In this document: piece by piece, positions 13,901-25,900 of the stretch
How positions within the stretch are numbered: the stretch's first letter is position 1
Layout: each line of letters begins with the position of its first letter
Assembly: GCA_038030265.1 (NCBI GenBank)
Contig: CM075937.1
Span: forward strand, 16,616,001 to 16,680,000
DNA: 64,000 bases
Reading direction: 5' to 3'
DNA from: Corythucha ciliata
Lineage: Eukaryota; Arthropoda; Insecta; Hemiptera; Tingidae
Made by a program: the position numbers and the translations under genes
The notes under the pieces: generated by a model
Databases searched by the model: none
What the model saw: the letters and a program-made list of their open reading frames with translations, nothing else
Told to the model about the DNA's origin: nothing

Positions 13901-16900
13901 AACCTGACGTGTACGATTCAAGAATGAAACCGTCGGGAGTGGGTTTTAAATTTTAATCTCCAATTTTACGGTTGAAAGAGGGGTTATAGAGTGAGAGGGA
14001 ATGTATTGTGCGTGTCTCCGGGGAGAGTGGCATGTGCCAACGGGAGGCGGCGCCAGAAAAGGAATGTTATGTGTGCGTGTGATAGCTACAAAAGCCTTTG
14101 TGTGACCCACCTATCTTATGTAGCTCGAAGGTTAAGGGTAAATACGAGCCAAACCAATCTCAGTTTTTTTCTTCGCGAAGCTCTTTCATGTTTTATACCA
14201 GATATCTTAATTTAGTTTTTCCAGCTATCATTTTTCCAATTACCTTTTTGTATTCTCTTTTATGCAAACTTCCCTCTTCCCAACCATCATTTTACATCGT
14301 CTTTTCACCCTTTAATCATTTAACGAATCACTGAACCGGGAAGCTGAAGCGTCAAACTTTCATTAGCTTGGGTATCAAAACGACAAACAGACTAATTGGG
14401 TTGGATTCGCGTGTATATCTATTCAGTTCAATAAATTCATAAATTAAACCGAGTTTTTAAGCCGGGAAATGGCGATAGAGGAAGAGAATCGACGGCGATG
14501 AGGGGGGGGGTAATAAAAAATAATTCGCAATATCTCCCCTCCTCTCCTTCTCATCCTACTTACCCTTGCCCTGTCGTTCTCCACCGTGAAATAATGTATT
14601 GAAAATGGCTTCCACGACAAAGTTTTATCCCTTTTTACCCTTCCCATCGTTATCTCCCAAAAACACTCGACCGTAATAATTGTAATTACTCCGGGGAGCG
14701 TATGTATGAAGTTGAGGAGAAAACCTGAGGGGGCAGTTTGGAAAAAAAAGAAAAAAAAAGGCGCTTCTGCTTCGAAATTTCATGGAGGGACTTAGTTTTC
14801 CGTGGTTTGGTAGAAAAAGAAAGGTGAGAAAGAACAATATCTGACAACAACAAAATCGGGCCCTATTAACCCCCCCCCCCTCCTTCCAACCACCGCCCAC
14901 ACGAAAAAAGAAATTAATACGGCGAGGTGGGTTAAACTCACGAAAAACCTTGAACAAATACAAATCTCATTAGTGATGCCTTGAATGGGGGGGAGGGGCA
15001 TTCAATTCCCGTTTCCCGTTAATTCTGCGTGTGTGGTTGGACGGGTTATTGAATGGGGGGGGGGGCGTCTGCTCCTGGTGGACATAGTTGTTTGAAAGTA
15101 ATGGAGGTAGTATGGGGTGCCTGTGAATCAGATTTAGATGTAAATGCGGCTAATTTTTACCTCTTGCTAGCGTTCTCGTTCAGAGCCCATGCGATATTTT
15201 TTTTTCTATCCGGCCTTTACAATGCGAAAGGGTTGTTATTGGTTGTGGTGTGCCTTCACGAGAGGGTCGAGAGGTGAGCATCCTTGTTTGTCTCTTTTTT
15301 TCCTCTTCTTCTTTTACATTCAAATTGCTAGCAACCCCTGCCCACAAAAAACGGAGTAAAATACTAAAATTTCATTAAAATGCTTCTTTTATCAAGTTGT
15401 CTTTATTTTACTCAACGCGTATTATTGGAAATTGTATAAGGAGGACATCTCTGCGACGGTGTGTGAGAGTGATTATTCGCAGCACTATATGCGATGTTAA
15501 GAGGGAAAGTACCAACTGAATTTCTTATTAATCGATTTTTTCTTTTTTGCTGCTGCTGCCATTGTATTTGTTGGAGGAACGGATGGAGGCAATCTCTGCG
15601 TATAGAGCCGTCAGACAAATTTTGACAAACCACCGGCCCAGTTTTCAGAGCTCTCTCAAAGGAAAAAAGGGTTCTCCCCCGAGTAATTCAAGCTCAGTTT
15701 TTTTTTTTTTTTTTATTTTCTCTCTCGTTCATATTTTTTACTCCCTTATTCCCTTATATACGCCAACTTCCATCCATTTAAAAATTAATACCAGAAGAGA
15801 ACCACAAAAAAGAGACAGAGAGAAAAACGAAACTTATCGCTCTCTTTCATGTTGAGTGACCCCGCCCCCTGCCCCTCTTCATGTTCTAACTTGCATTGAT
15901 GACTTAAGCATTCAACAAAGCTTCCCGCAAAAACAGAGTAAAGCCTGTCTCGCAATAGTTCTGTCGGGCTCGGACGAATAAGACATCAGCCTCCCCCCCC
16001 CCCCCCACACACACCGCCGGACGTTTCCAGCCCGCGGGGCACGAGCACTAAGTAATCGTGAGGCCGTCCTGTAGCGGTAAAGCTGACCAAACGTCCCACC
16101 TTTACCGGGCATGTCCTCCTTTTTAGAGCGTTCAGGTTCGTGGGTTATACGTTCATCTCCAATTTCGGGGGAGTTTTCGGCTCGTCCACATACCACACTT
16201 TTCACATTTTTGGCACATTCAGATCACAATTTCACGGATTTTTGCTATTTCAAACCAAAAATTCGCGAATTTTATCGGTTTTACTTCCATGTTACCTCAG
16301 GGAATTGAAGTATGGTATTCGTGAAAAAAATTGAGTCCGAGATCACAATCATATTTGTGTTACACAACCTCAGAAAGTTGAAGTTGAATAAAGTGGTTTT
16401 CGGCATGCCATCGGTCTGCCTCTCGGTCTGTTGCTTTAGGGGGGGGAGGGGTTAGAAAGGCGCTTTAGGGGGGGGGGAATAGAAAAAAGATGAAACAATC
16501 ACTTATCGGACGTGTTCTATTATCACCAAAATGTCGTTTTCAGTTATACTTTCAAAAAAAGTGGTTTCAGATTTCTAGTGAAACTTTCATGCGAAATGAC
16601 CACAATGTAGCCAAAAAAAATTCAAACTGTTTTGTGGCCAAAATAGTCGTTTTTAGCGCAAAAGGATCTGTAGCACAAAATAACGGTCTAAACTGCAAAA
16701 AAGGGGCGCGGGAGCTAGGTCGACGAGCTCCTTGCACATTCTATTCTCCTCGGGGCCAATTCTCTAGAAAAAAAAAACAATGTTTTTTGCAGCACATTTC
16801 ATTCGTGTGTTCGAAAAAAATTAATGAAATATTGATAGGGAAAACATATTGTTAGAGAGTAGGGCCCCCTTGTCATTAGGAGACCAAATATTGTCAAAAA

Positions 16901-19900
16901 CGACAAATTCTGCCTTTCGTATTGGGAGAATGTAATGTGCTAGAAGCTCGGCTTCTGTCAAAAATTATTTCGCCAAAGAGCTCACATGCAGTACATTCTA
17001 TTCTCCTGGTCTTTGGGGGACCAGATTGGGCACTCCTGGGTAACGCCCATCTCTCAACCTAAATAGCACGCTAGACAATGCTAAAATAATATTAAACCAC
17101 ACATTGTGACTGTGAGAGGCACCGTATCCGATTCCCGTATCGAGGATACTAAAAGTACAATATACGTCCAACGCACTCCTTCAATTTCATTTTTCCAAAT
17201 ATCCTTGGATTTTGTTCGTTCAAAACCTTATTTAACGAATTTTTGCTATTTTTAGCACTAACTTTGCATATCGTAGTTCTTTCAAAAACCAAATTTCTTA
17301 GCCTTGGATCTTTCTAGAATCAGTTTCTGCATATCCTAACGCGGCCTATTGGAGAAAAAGCCCTTATCCGTTGCTAAAATTGAGTGAATGCTCTAATTCT
17401 CGTTATTACGATAAAACTTCAAAACCCAAATGGAGAAAAAATCGCAGATCCTCGGTGTATGGAACGCTACTGTGTTACTCCTTGGGTCCAATAAAAAAAG
17501 CTATAATTTGCGACCGAAATTAAAAAGATTACGGCTAAAATTGAGAAAAATCGCAAATTCATGGTTTTAGAGAAAAATTTGCTGTAAATTGAAAAGCTTA
17601 TGTGCTTGTAATTAAAGCCAAAAATAGAAAAAAGACGCTTCTAAAATTGATAAAAATGCTATTTTCATGACGAAAATTGAGAGAAACGGCTAAGTCACGG
17701 CTACACAATTGAGAAAAATAAACCATTTGAGAATAGGTGATAGTTCACGGATAAAATTGATAAATAACTCTGATTATCAGATACAATTACAGCAAACGCA
17801 ACTTCACCACCCAAATTGTAAAAAACGTTAATTCGTTACAAAAAATTGAAATAACACCAATTCGCCGTTTCTGGAAGCAATTGTGCCTAAATGGAAAGAA
17901 ATAACTAATTCTTGAATGAAAGGACAAAAATGACGACCAATTCTTTGCTAACATTGAGAAAAATGGTAATTCGCGGCTGAAATTTAGAAAAAACGCTAAT
18001 CCATGGCAAACATTAGGGAAAACCGCTCCTAATTAGCAGTTTCTGGGGCCCGAATTCATATAGCGATTTTCATTCAACACACTACACAAGTGTAGTGGAG
18101 CGTCCTCTCCATAAACATATGTTTCAATTCAGCGGGAACGAGTGGGAAAATATGTTGCACCACACAAGTGTGTTGCATTGAATGGAAAACGCCAATAGCT
18201 AGTCGTCTCGGCTCGATTCAAAACAGATGTTTCACAAATTAAAATTAATGGCCGAGTTGCAAAACTTCAGACTTGCTCAGCGCTCAATGAGCACTTACAA
18301 TTAGTCTTTTGCCGTTGCAAAACTGCCAATCTAACTCAGCGCTGCGTAAGTGTTTAATAACCCAACAAAACACGTCCCGGAGGTAATTCGATAGCCTTTT
18401 TCCGTAGAGGTAAATAACTGGAGAAAGCCTGAATGGGCTGGGGGAGAGTAGAAGGGTTGTCACAAATATGGCCGCCAAAGTACACCTTCAGAACCTTGAA
18501 TTTACCTCTACATCGTCAGGTTATCAACAAAAATGCTCACCTCCTCCCTGAGATTAATGCAAAATTACAAAAAAAAAAAAAAGAGCCCGAGTTAAAATGA
18601 ACAATGGGTATTTCAGGGAATTTGTTCGGTAAAAACTAAATCAAACTCGTCAACACTCTCGTTCTCAAAGCGTGGACGACTTGATGTTCATACGTTTACA
18701 TTGTAAATGTCATCGTTCGTGGCACGTAGCCGTGTTTTCGAGTGTATTTTGGTGTTTATTTTCTAAAATAAGTGGCCCTGATCGCGTTCCATCAACATAC
18801 TAGGAAAAATATTACATGGGCGAGACAGTCACGAGTTCAGAAAGAGCCACTCCGTCTCTTGAGGACTGCGAAACAAGGATTTGAACAAAAGTCGCCACAC
18901 TCATGCAGTTCTCGCTGTGCTCGAACCACGGGTCTTCTCATTCACAGTGCTGGTACATAATAATGTATCTGAATTAGTTTGTTTCTTGCTTGCGAGCGAT
19001 TATTATGTGAAAAAAACGTTCGTGATTTCTTAGCCCTGTATTTCTCTTTGCTATCAGAGGATCGACCCCTGTAGAAACATACCCAACACATCAGTAAAAA
19101 AACAAGTTATCTTGAACTCAGAAACATGACGTATTCAATAAAAAACATGAGTGACGGATTTCCCGGTGGCTTCTGTCGTGATTCCCGGAAGAGGATTGGA
19201 GCTACTTGCGCACGTTGAAATATCCGGAAAAGAAGTCCAACAACTCACGCATGGTCGACCGTTTAAAATAAAGATGCTCCGGAGTACAGTTTTGGGTTAT
19301 TCACTTTAATGCCCTGTGAAACAATCTAAAAACACACAGTGACAATTTCTAGACATGCTAGAGGAAAAAAGAACAAAACTTGAGGTTACTTTGTGGTTCA
19401 CAAGGTGCACCTCCCACCATAACTACGGTCAACAAATTTCAAGCCCAAGCTTTCTCCCTCCATTTTTATCTCTATGCCTTTTTCATCGCGATGAAACCTT
19501 TCTGCCCTCTCTTTTTCAAACTTGTGATAAAATTTCACGTTGGTAGAGAACCTATAGTTACACAAAGGTACTGACATTACCCGCCATATGTGGTCAATGA
19601 GAGAGGGAAGGGCTTGTGATTGATGGCTGGTGAGCGTAACCTGGGACGAAACATGGCGGACCTTATAGAGCCTTAAAGTTGGGGTTGACAATAAAATGAA
19701 GGAAAGGAAGTTACTAACCCTTTGGCTTTGATTACAGGGAGGTTAATGCTCACAGATCACCGTTGAAAAACTCCAGTAAGCCCTTAATTCTACACTCCGG
19801 CGTACCACGCAACCACTGATTTGAAGTCCCTCAAGGGAATATTTTCCTGGAGGGACGACAATGAATTTGTGCCTAAACGCAAAAATATAAAAAACGCGGT

Positions 19901-22900
19901 TCCTTTGATTCTGAAATTTAGAAAAACGCAAATTCGCGGCTGAAAAAGAGAAAAGCTGTATAGTACGCGCCGCTGCACGGCTAAAATGTATAGGTAAATC
20001 GTTAATTCACGGCTAAAATTGAGAAAAACGCAAATCAACAGGTTTAATAGGCAAGTTTGACCAAAATATAAAATCAATTGATAGGAAGGGAAGGATAGGG
20101 ATAGGGATTGGTAGGGGGGTATGTATACGCTACTACAATTGAGTAAAAAGGTGATTCATATCCAATTGTTTTCAGAAAAAGCGCATGTTCGCGGCTAGAA
20201 TTGAGCTATTTTGTTGAATAATTCTATAGATTAATACAATTGTAATAATAGGTATCAAAAATATTTGAGCGATTCCGAAAGTCCGTTGACCGCAGGTGCT
20301 CTCCCGAGAACTCTCTGGCCCGTTTGGTGATTTGAGCTCTCGAGAGCAAAAAAACTCTCAAATGTAAACGCAGTCTTAGACGACATTACACGGCTGCCCA
20401 CCCTTCTTCAACGCGCCATTGTGATGATTATCCTCGGAGACAATCAATTTACCCAATAAAACTGCCTAATTGTCATTAAAACTAAGCATTTATAGCATTT
20501 TCCATTGGCAAAAAAATCAGCTCTGGAGCCGATCATTTCCATCCGTGTTCTTCGTTACCATAATGAGATAATTCAGAGAAGACGGGTGGAAATGCTCAGC
20601 TTCGGGGCTTCGGAGCTCAATTTTATGAAAAAAAGAAAAATTGTAAACTGGGAAATTGGGAAAGTTCAGGCTGAATATTCGCTGTAAATTTTTCAGGTTT
20701 AATTATTCGAGGAATTTCCACAGTTTTGGGCCTATAAATATCTGTGAAATTGCATGTTTTGGGTCTGAATATCCGCCAAGTGACTGGTTCCCGGTCTTAT
20801 TGTTTTTGGAAAAGTGCAGCCCAAAATGTCTTACCCTCATCTCTGAAAGCAGGACAACCTCTAGCCGATTGGAGTCATTGGCTGTCGGCCTCTGGCCGTC
20901 TCTGCGTGTCTAGAGCTTTTAGCTACGCTCATTGTTGAGAACGACAGTTTTTTTTCTCAGTTTCACACACGAATTTTCACTGTGTCTCAATTTTAGTCGT
21001 GAAACAGCATTTTTCTCTATTCAAGCCAGGAATGAGCGCATTTTCACAATGTTTGTCTCAAATTACTGCCTTTTCTCAACTGAACGTGTGTTTTGTGCGA
21101 ACAATGGTCATTTTGGCCGATTTCAGGGCAGGAATCATCTGTTGGTGCATTTTAAGGGCACGAATCGTTAGTTTATCCATTTTTAGGGCACGTCAAGTCG
21201 ATTTGGTCACTTTTAGAGCTGGCGTCACCAGTTTGCCTATTTTTGAGTGCAAATGGCCTGTCAACCCTCAGACACGAATGGACAGTATATTGGCCATTTT
21301 TGATGCGCGAATGGTCAGTTTGGGCCGTTGCAGCCACGCAAATTGTTGATTTTGCGATTTTAAAGCTGGAAATCGTGATCTTTGAAGGGCTACACTAATC
21401 GTTGGCTCAGCCATTTTTATAGGGCACGTGAAGTCAGTTACAGTTTGGTTATTTTAATAGTGGTAATTGCTAGTTTTGCAGTTTTTAAGGCGCAAAATAG
21501 CCAGTTTAACTATTTTCAAGGCACGAATCGTCAGTTTTTTTTGCAATTCGTGGGGGGGGGGGGGGGTTAGTCATTTTAACCGTTTCCACGGTGTAAATTG
21601 CTAGTTTAGCAATTTTTAGGCAGGAAAGGCATCGGGAACAGCAGCCGATGATAATTTTTCGGCTCGTGAGTGCTACAGGGATAACCATCCGACTTTAATT
21701 AGTTTAGAAACGGTTTATGAGAATACAAACAATTATAATTCTGCTCCAATAACAGCAAATGTGTGGCAAAAATACGAGCCTATATGGCCAAAAAGTGGAC
21801 CCCGCCCCGGAAGTTATTTACCGACACCTAAATTGAATATTCGCTCCACGCTGATTATAATTAGCAGTTTGGCAACAAAAATAAAACAATAAGCATACCT
21901 GCATCATCATTAGCATCATTACTGACCGCTCTGACAGCACAGAGGCGTAACCGTAACCCAGAATAGGATTTGTAGCTAATACGAAGCGACACTCTCATTA
22001 GCCATTAGGTTTTCATCGACTATTCGCTCATTAAAATTAGGAACAAGCATTTCAATTTCAGTATAGTGAGATAATAACTCAAATTCAGACTTATTTTCAG
22101 TTCCAGATAAAAACTTGCAATTTTCAAACTTGCCCATTTCTTGTCAACCCTTTTCCTGTTCGATCCTTTTCATTGTTCTCCATTTTAGCAGCTGAAATTT
22201 TCGATAGAGCCAAAACTTTCAAGTCTTTCTCTCTTTCATTCCCCCTCCCCACCTCGCCCTCATCCCTCCAGCACTCCCATCCTTTCCACAACCTTTAAAA
22301 TCATCCACCACCAAACCGTCACAGTCGACCTCTTATACTGTTTCTAGGTTCGACCATAACACGACCAAAACTCTCTTGCTCCTTCGGACGTCAAAGTCGG
22401 TCATTTACTTTCCCCTGTAGTGGTTAGAGGATTGTGGCCATGGTCCGATGGGGGTGGGGGAAAGTCTAAAAGTTTCTGTAAATTACAACTTCTTTCATTT
22501 CTATCTTGACTTAAAGAGTTAGAAGTGATGGTGAAGGGGACGGGTTTTGTGTGGGTGTATGTATTTTTTTTTCTTTTTTGTTGTATAAATCCCAGTCTTT
22601 AATGTTCGATGGTGGAAACTGTAACGACAGGGTATTTTCGTTGCTATACAGGGGTAGAACTTTTCTGATTAATAAAACAAAACTAGAAAGCACAGATGGG
22701 AAAAACGGTTGGGGGTTTTTTAATTCTAGTTTTCTTTTTCTTATTCTTTTAATTATTCTTTTTTCTCTCGTTGTCGGCATCCCCAAAAAAACTCTCAAAT
22801 GTAAACGCAGTCTTAGACGACATTACACGGCTGCCCACCCTTCTTCAACGCGCCATTGTGATGATTATCCTCGGAGACAATCAATTTACCCAATAAAACT

Positions 22901-25900
22901 GCCTAATTGTCATTAAAACTAAGCATTTATAGCATTTTCCATTGGCAAAAAAATCAGCTCTGGAGCCGATAATTTCCATCCGTGTTCTTCGTTACCATAA
23001 TGAGATAATTCAGAGAAGACGGGTGGAAATGCTCGGCTTCGGGGCTTCGGAGCTCAATTTTATGAAAAAAAGAAAAATGGTAAACTGGGAAATTGGGAAA
23101 GTTCAGGCTGAATATTCGCTGTAAATTTTTCAGGTTTAATTATTCGAGGAATTTCCACAGTTTTGGGCCTATAAGTATCTGTGAAATTCCATGTTTTGGG
23201 TCTGAATATCCGCCAAGTGACTGGTTCCCGGTCTTATTGTTTTTGGAAAAGTAGAGCCCAAAATGTCTTACCCTCACCTCTGAAAGCAGGACAACCTCTA
23301 GCCGATTGGAGTCATTGGCTGTCGGCCTCTGGCCGTCTCTGCGTGTCTAGAGCTTTTAGCTACGCTCATTGTTGAGAACGAGAGTTTTTTTTCTCAATTT
23401 CACACACGAATTTTCACTGTGTCTCAATTTTAGTCGTGAAACAGCATTTTTCTCTATTCAAGCCAGGAATGAGCGCATTTTCACAATGTTTGCCTCAAAT
23501 TACTGCCTTTTCTCAACTGTGCGTGTGTTTTGTGCGAACAATGGTCATTTTGGCCGATTTCAGGGCAGGAATCATCTGTTGAAGCATTTTAAGGGCACGA
23601 ATCGTTAGTTTATCCATTTTTAGGGCACGTCAAGTCGATTTGGTCACTTTTAGAGCTGGCGTCACCAGTTTGCCTATTTTTGAGTGCAAATGGCCTGTCA
23701 ACCCTCAGACACGAATGGACAGTATATTGGCCATTTTTGATGCGCGAATGGTCAGTTTGGGCCGTTGCAGCCACGCAAATTGTTGATTTTGCGATTTTAA
23801 AGCTGGAAATCGTGATCTTTGAAGGGCTACACTAATCGTTGGCTCAGCCATTTTTATAGGGCACGTGAAGTCAGTTACAGTTTGGTTATTTTAATATTGG
23901 TAATTACTAGTTTTGCAGTTTTTAAGGCGCAAAATAGCCAGTTTAACTATTTTCAAGGCACGAATCGTCAGTGTTTTTGCAATTCATTGGGGGGGGGGGG
24001 GTTAGTCATTTTAACCGTTTCCACGGTGTAAATTGCTAGTTTAGCAATTTTTAGGCAGGAAAGGCATCGGGAGCAGCAGCCGATGATAATTTTTCGGCTC
24101 GTGAGTGCTACAGGGATAACTATCCGACTTTAATTAGTTTGGAAACGGATTATGAGAATACAAAAAATTATAATTCTGCTCCAATAACAGCAAATGTGTG
24201 GCAAAAATACGAGCCTATATGGCCAAAAAGTGGACCCCGCCCCGGAAGTTATTTACCGACACCTAAAATTGAATATTCGCTCCACGCTGATTATAATTAG
24301 CAGTTTGGCAACAAAAAATAAAAAACAATTAACAAGCATACCTGCATCATCATTAGCATCATTACTGACCGCTCTGACAGCACAGAGGCGTAACCGTAAC
24401 CCAGAATAGGATTTGTAGCTAATACGAAGCGACACTCTCATTAGCCATTAGGTTTTCATCGACTATTCGCTCATTAAAATTAGGAACAAGCATTTCAATT
24501 TCAGTATAGTGAGATAATAACTCAAATTCAGACTTATTTTCAGTTCCAGATAAAAACTTGCAATTTTCAAACTTGCCCATTTCTTGTCAACCCTTTTCCT
24601 GTTCGATCCTTTTCATTGTTCTCCATTTTAGCAGTTGAAATTTTCGATAGAGCCAAAACTTTCAAGTCTTTCTCTCTTTCATTCCCCCTCCCCACCACGC
24701 CCTCATCCCTCCAGCACTCCCATCCTTTCCACAACCTTTAAAATCATCCACCACCAAACCGTCACAGTCGACCTCTTATACTGTTTCTAGGTTCGACCAT
24801 AACACGACCAAAACTCTCTTGCTCCTTTGGACGTCAAAGTCGGTCATTTACTTTCCCCTGTAGTGGGTAGAGGATTGTGGCCATGGTGCGATGGGGGTGG
24901 GGGAAAGTCTAAAAGTTTCTGTAAATTACAACTTCTTTCATTTCTATCTTGACTTAAAGAGTTAGAAGTGATGGTGAAGGGGCGGGTTTTGTGTGGGTGT
25001 ATGTATTTTTTTTTCTTTTTTGTTGTATAAATCCCAGTCTTTAATGTTCGATGGTGGAAACTGTAACGACAGGGTATTTTCGTTGCTATACAGGGGTAGA
25101 ACTTTTCTGATTAATAAAACAAAACTAGAAAGCACAGATGGGAAAAACGGTTGGGGGTTTTTTAATTCTAGTTTTCTTTTTCTTATTCTTTTAATTATTC
25201 TTTTTTCTCTCTTTATCACCCATTTTATTACGATTACGATTACTATTATTTTACTTTGTGATTATTTCAAAGCTGAAACAGTGATAATTAGTACTCGGGG
25301 GCTTTTGTTCGAAAGAAGACAATGATTAAGCCGTTTCAACTCCGACAATGTACGACCGGTGTTCAAAAATCACAGTCATTTTTATATGGTTTCCTCCCTC
25401 CTCCCCTTGCTGCATTCACATCCCGAGCTTACTGTCTCCGAACATTGAAAAGCACTTCAGTCCTTATGAAAACCCGAGGGGTAATTATTTGACGAAAAGA
25501 AGTTTATCTTTTGGAAAGGTAGAAAGGGAATTAATTTCTCTGCAGCGTTTCACTCTTTAATAGAAAATTATGGGTTGGTGTTAAAAGCGTTGGGTGGGGG
25601 GAGGGGTTAAAATAAAAGGGAGTAGAGATAAAGGATTTCTTCGATATTTTTCGAGGGTAATTTACGAGTACGAGATAATTAATTTTTCGAGACACCTTGA
25701 TGTTTTAAAGAATGATAATTTTTTACTTTGGCTGAAGAAAATTTAAATCGCTTGCTTTCAGGCAAAAACCGGTAATATGAAGGCCATCCCAGTGCAATTT
25801 ACCATAAGCCTTCGTGGTATCGTTGTTAAAGAGACGGCAAAGAAGACAACTTTGTTCGACATTTCATTATACAGGTGAGAAACACGCTTAATCTTCACAG

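Larger units (their letters stand above)
5467..25761 (+). other. 20.3-kb intron of the LDLRAP1-like gene, packed with repeats
   Basis: Bounded by GTAAGT at 5467 and TTTCAG at 25756-25761, both phase 0, with matching PTB coding sequence on each side. It contains a SINE, a Penelope-like inverted repeat, kilobase-scale degenerate arrays of families F1, F2 and F3, and a 2.43-kb tandem duplication. The next four introns of the same gene are only 71-128 bp, so the size of this one reflects repeat growth. I saw no additional conserved exon in it. Confidence 0.85.

Noticed and set aside
22551..22916. 121-residue frame duplicated near 24993
   Set aside because: Both copies exist only because of the 2.43-kb tandem duplication; the frame has no domain, low-complexity ends and overlaps another open frame on the opposite strand.
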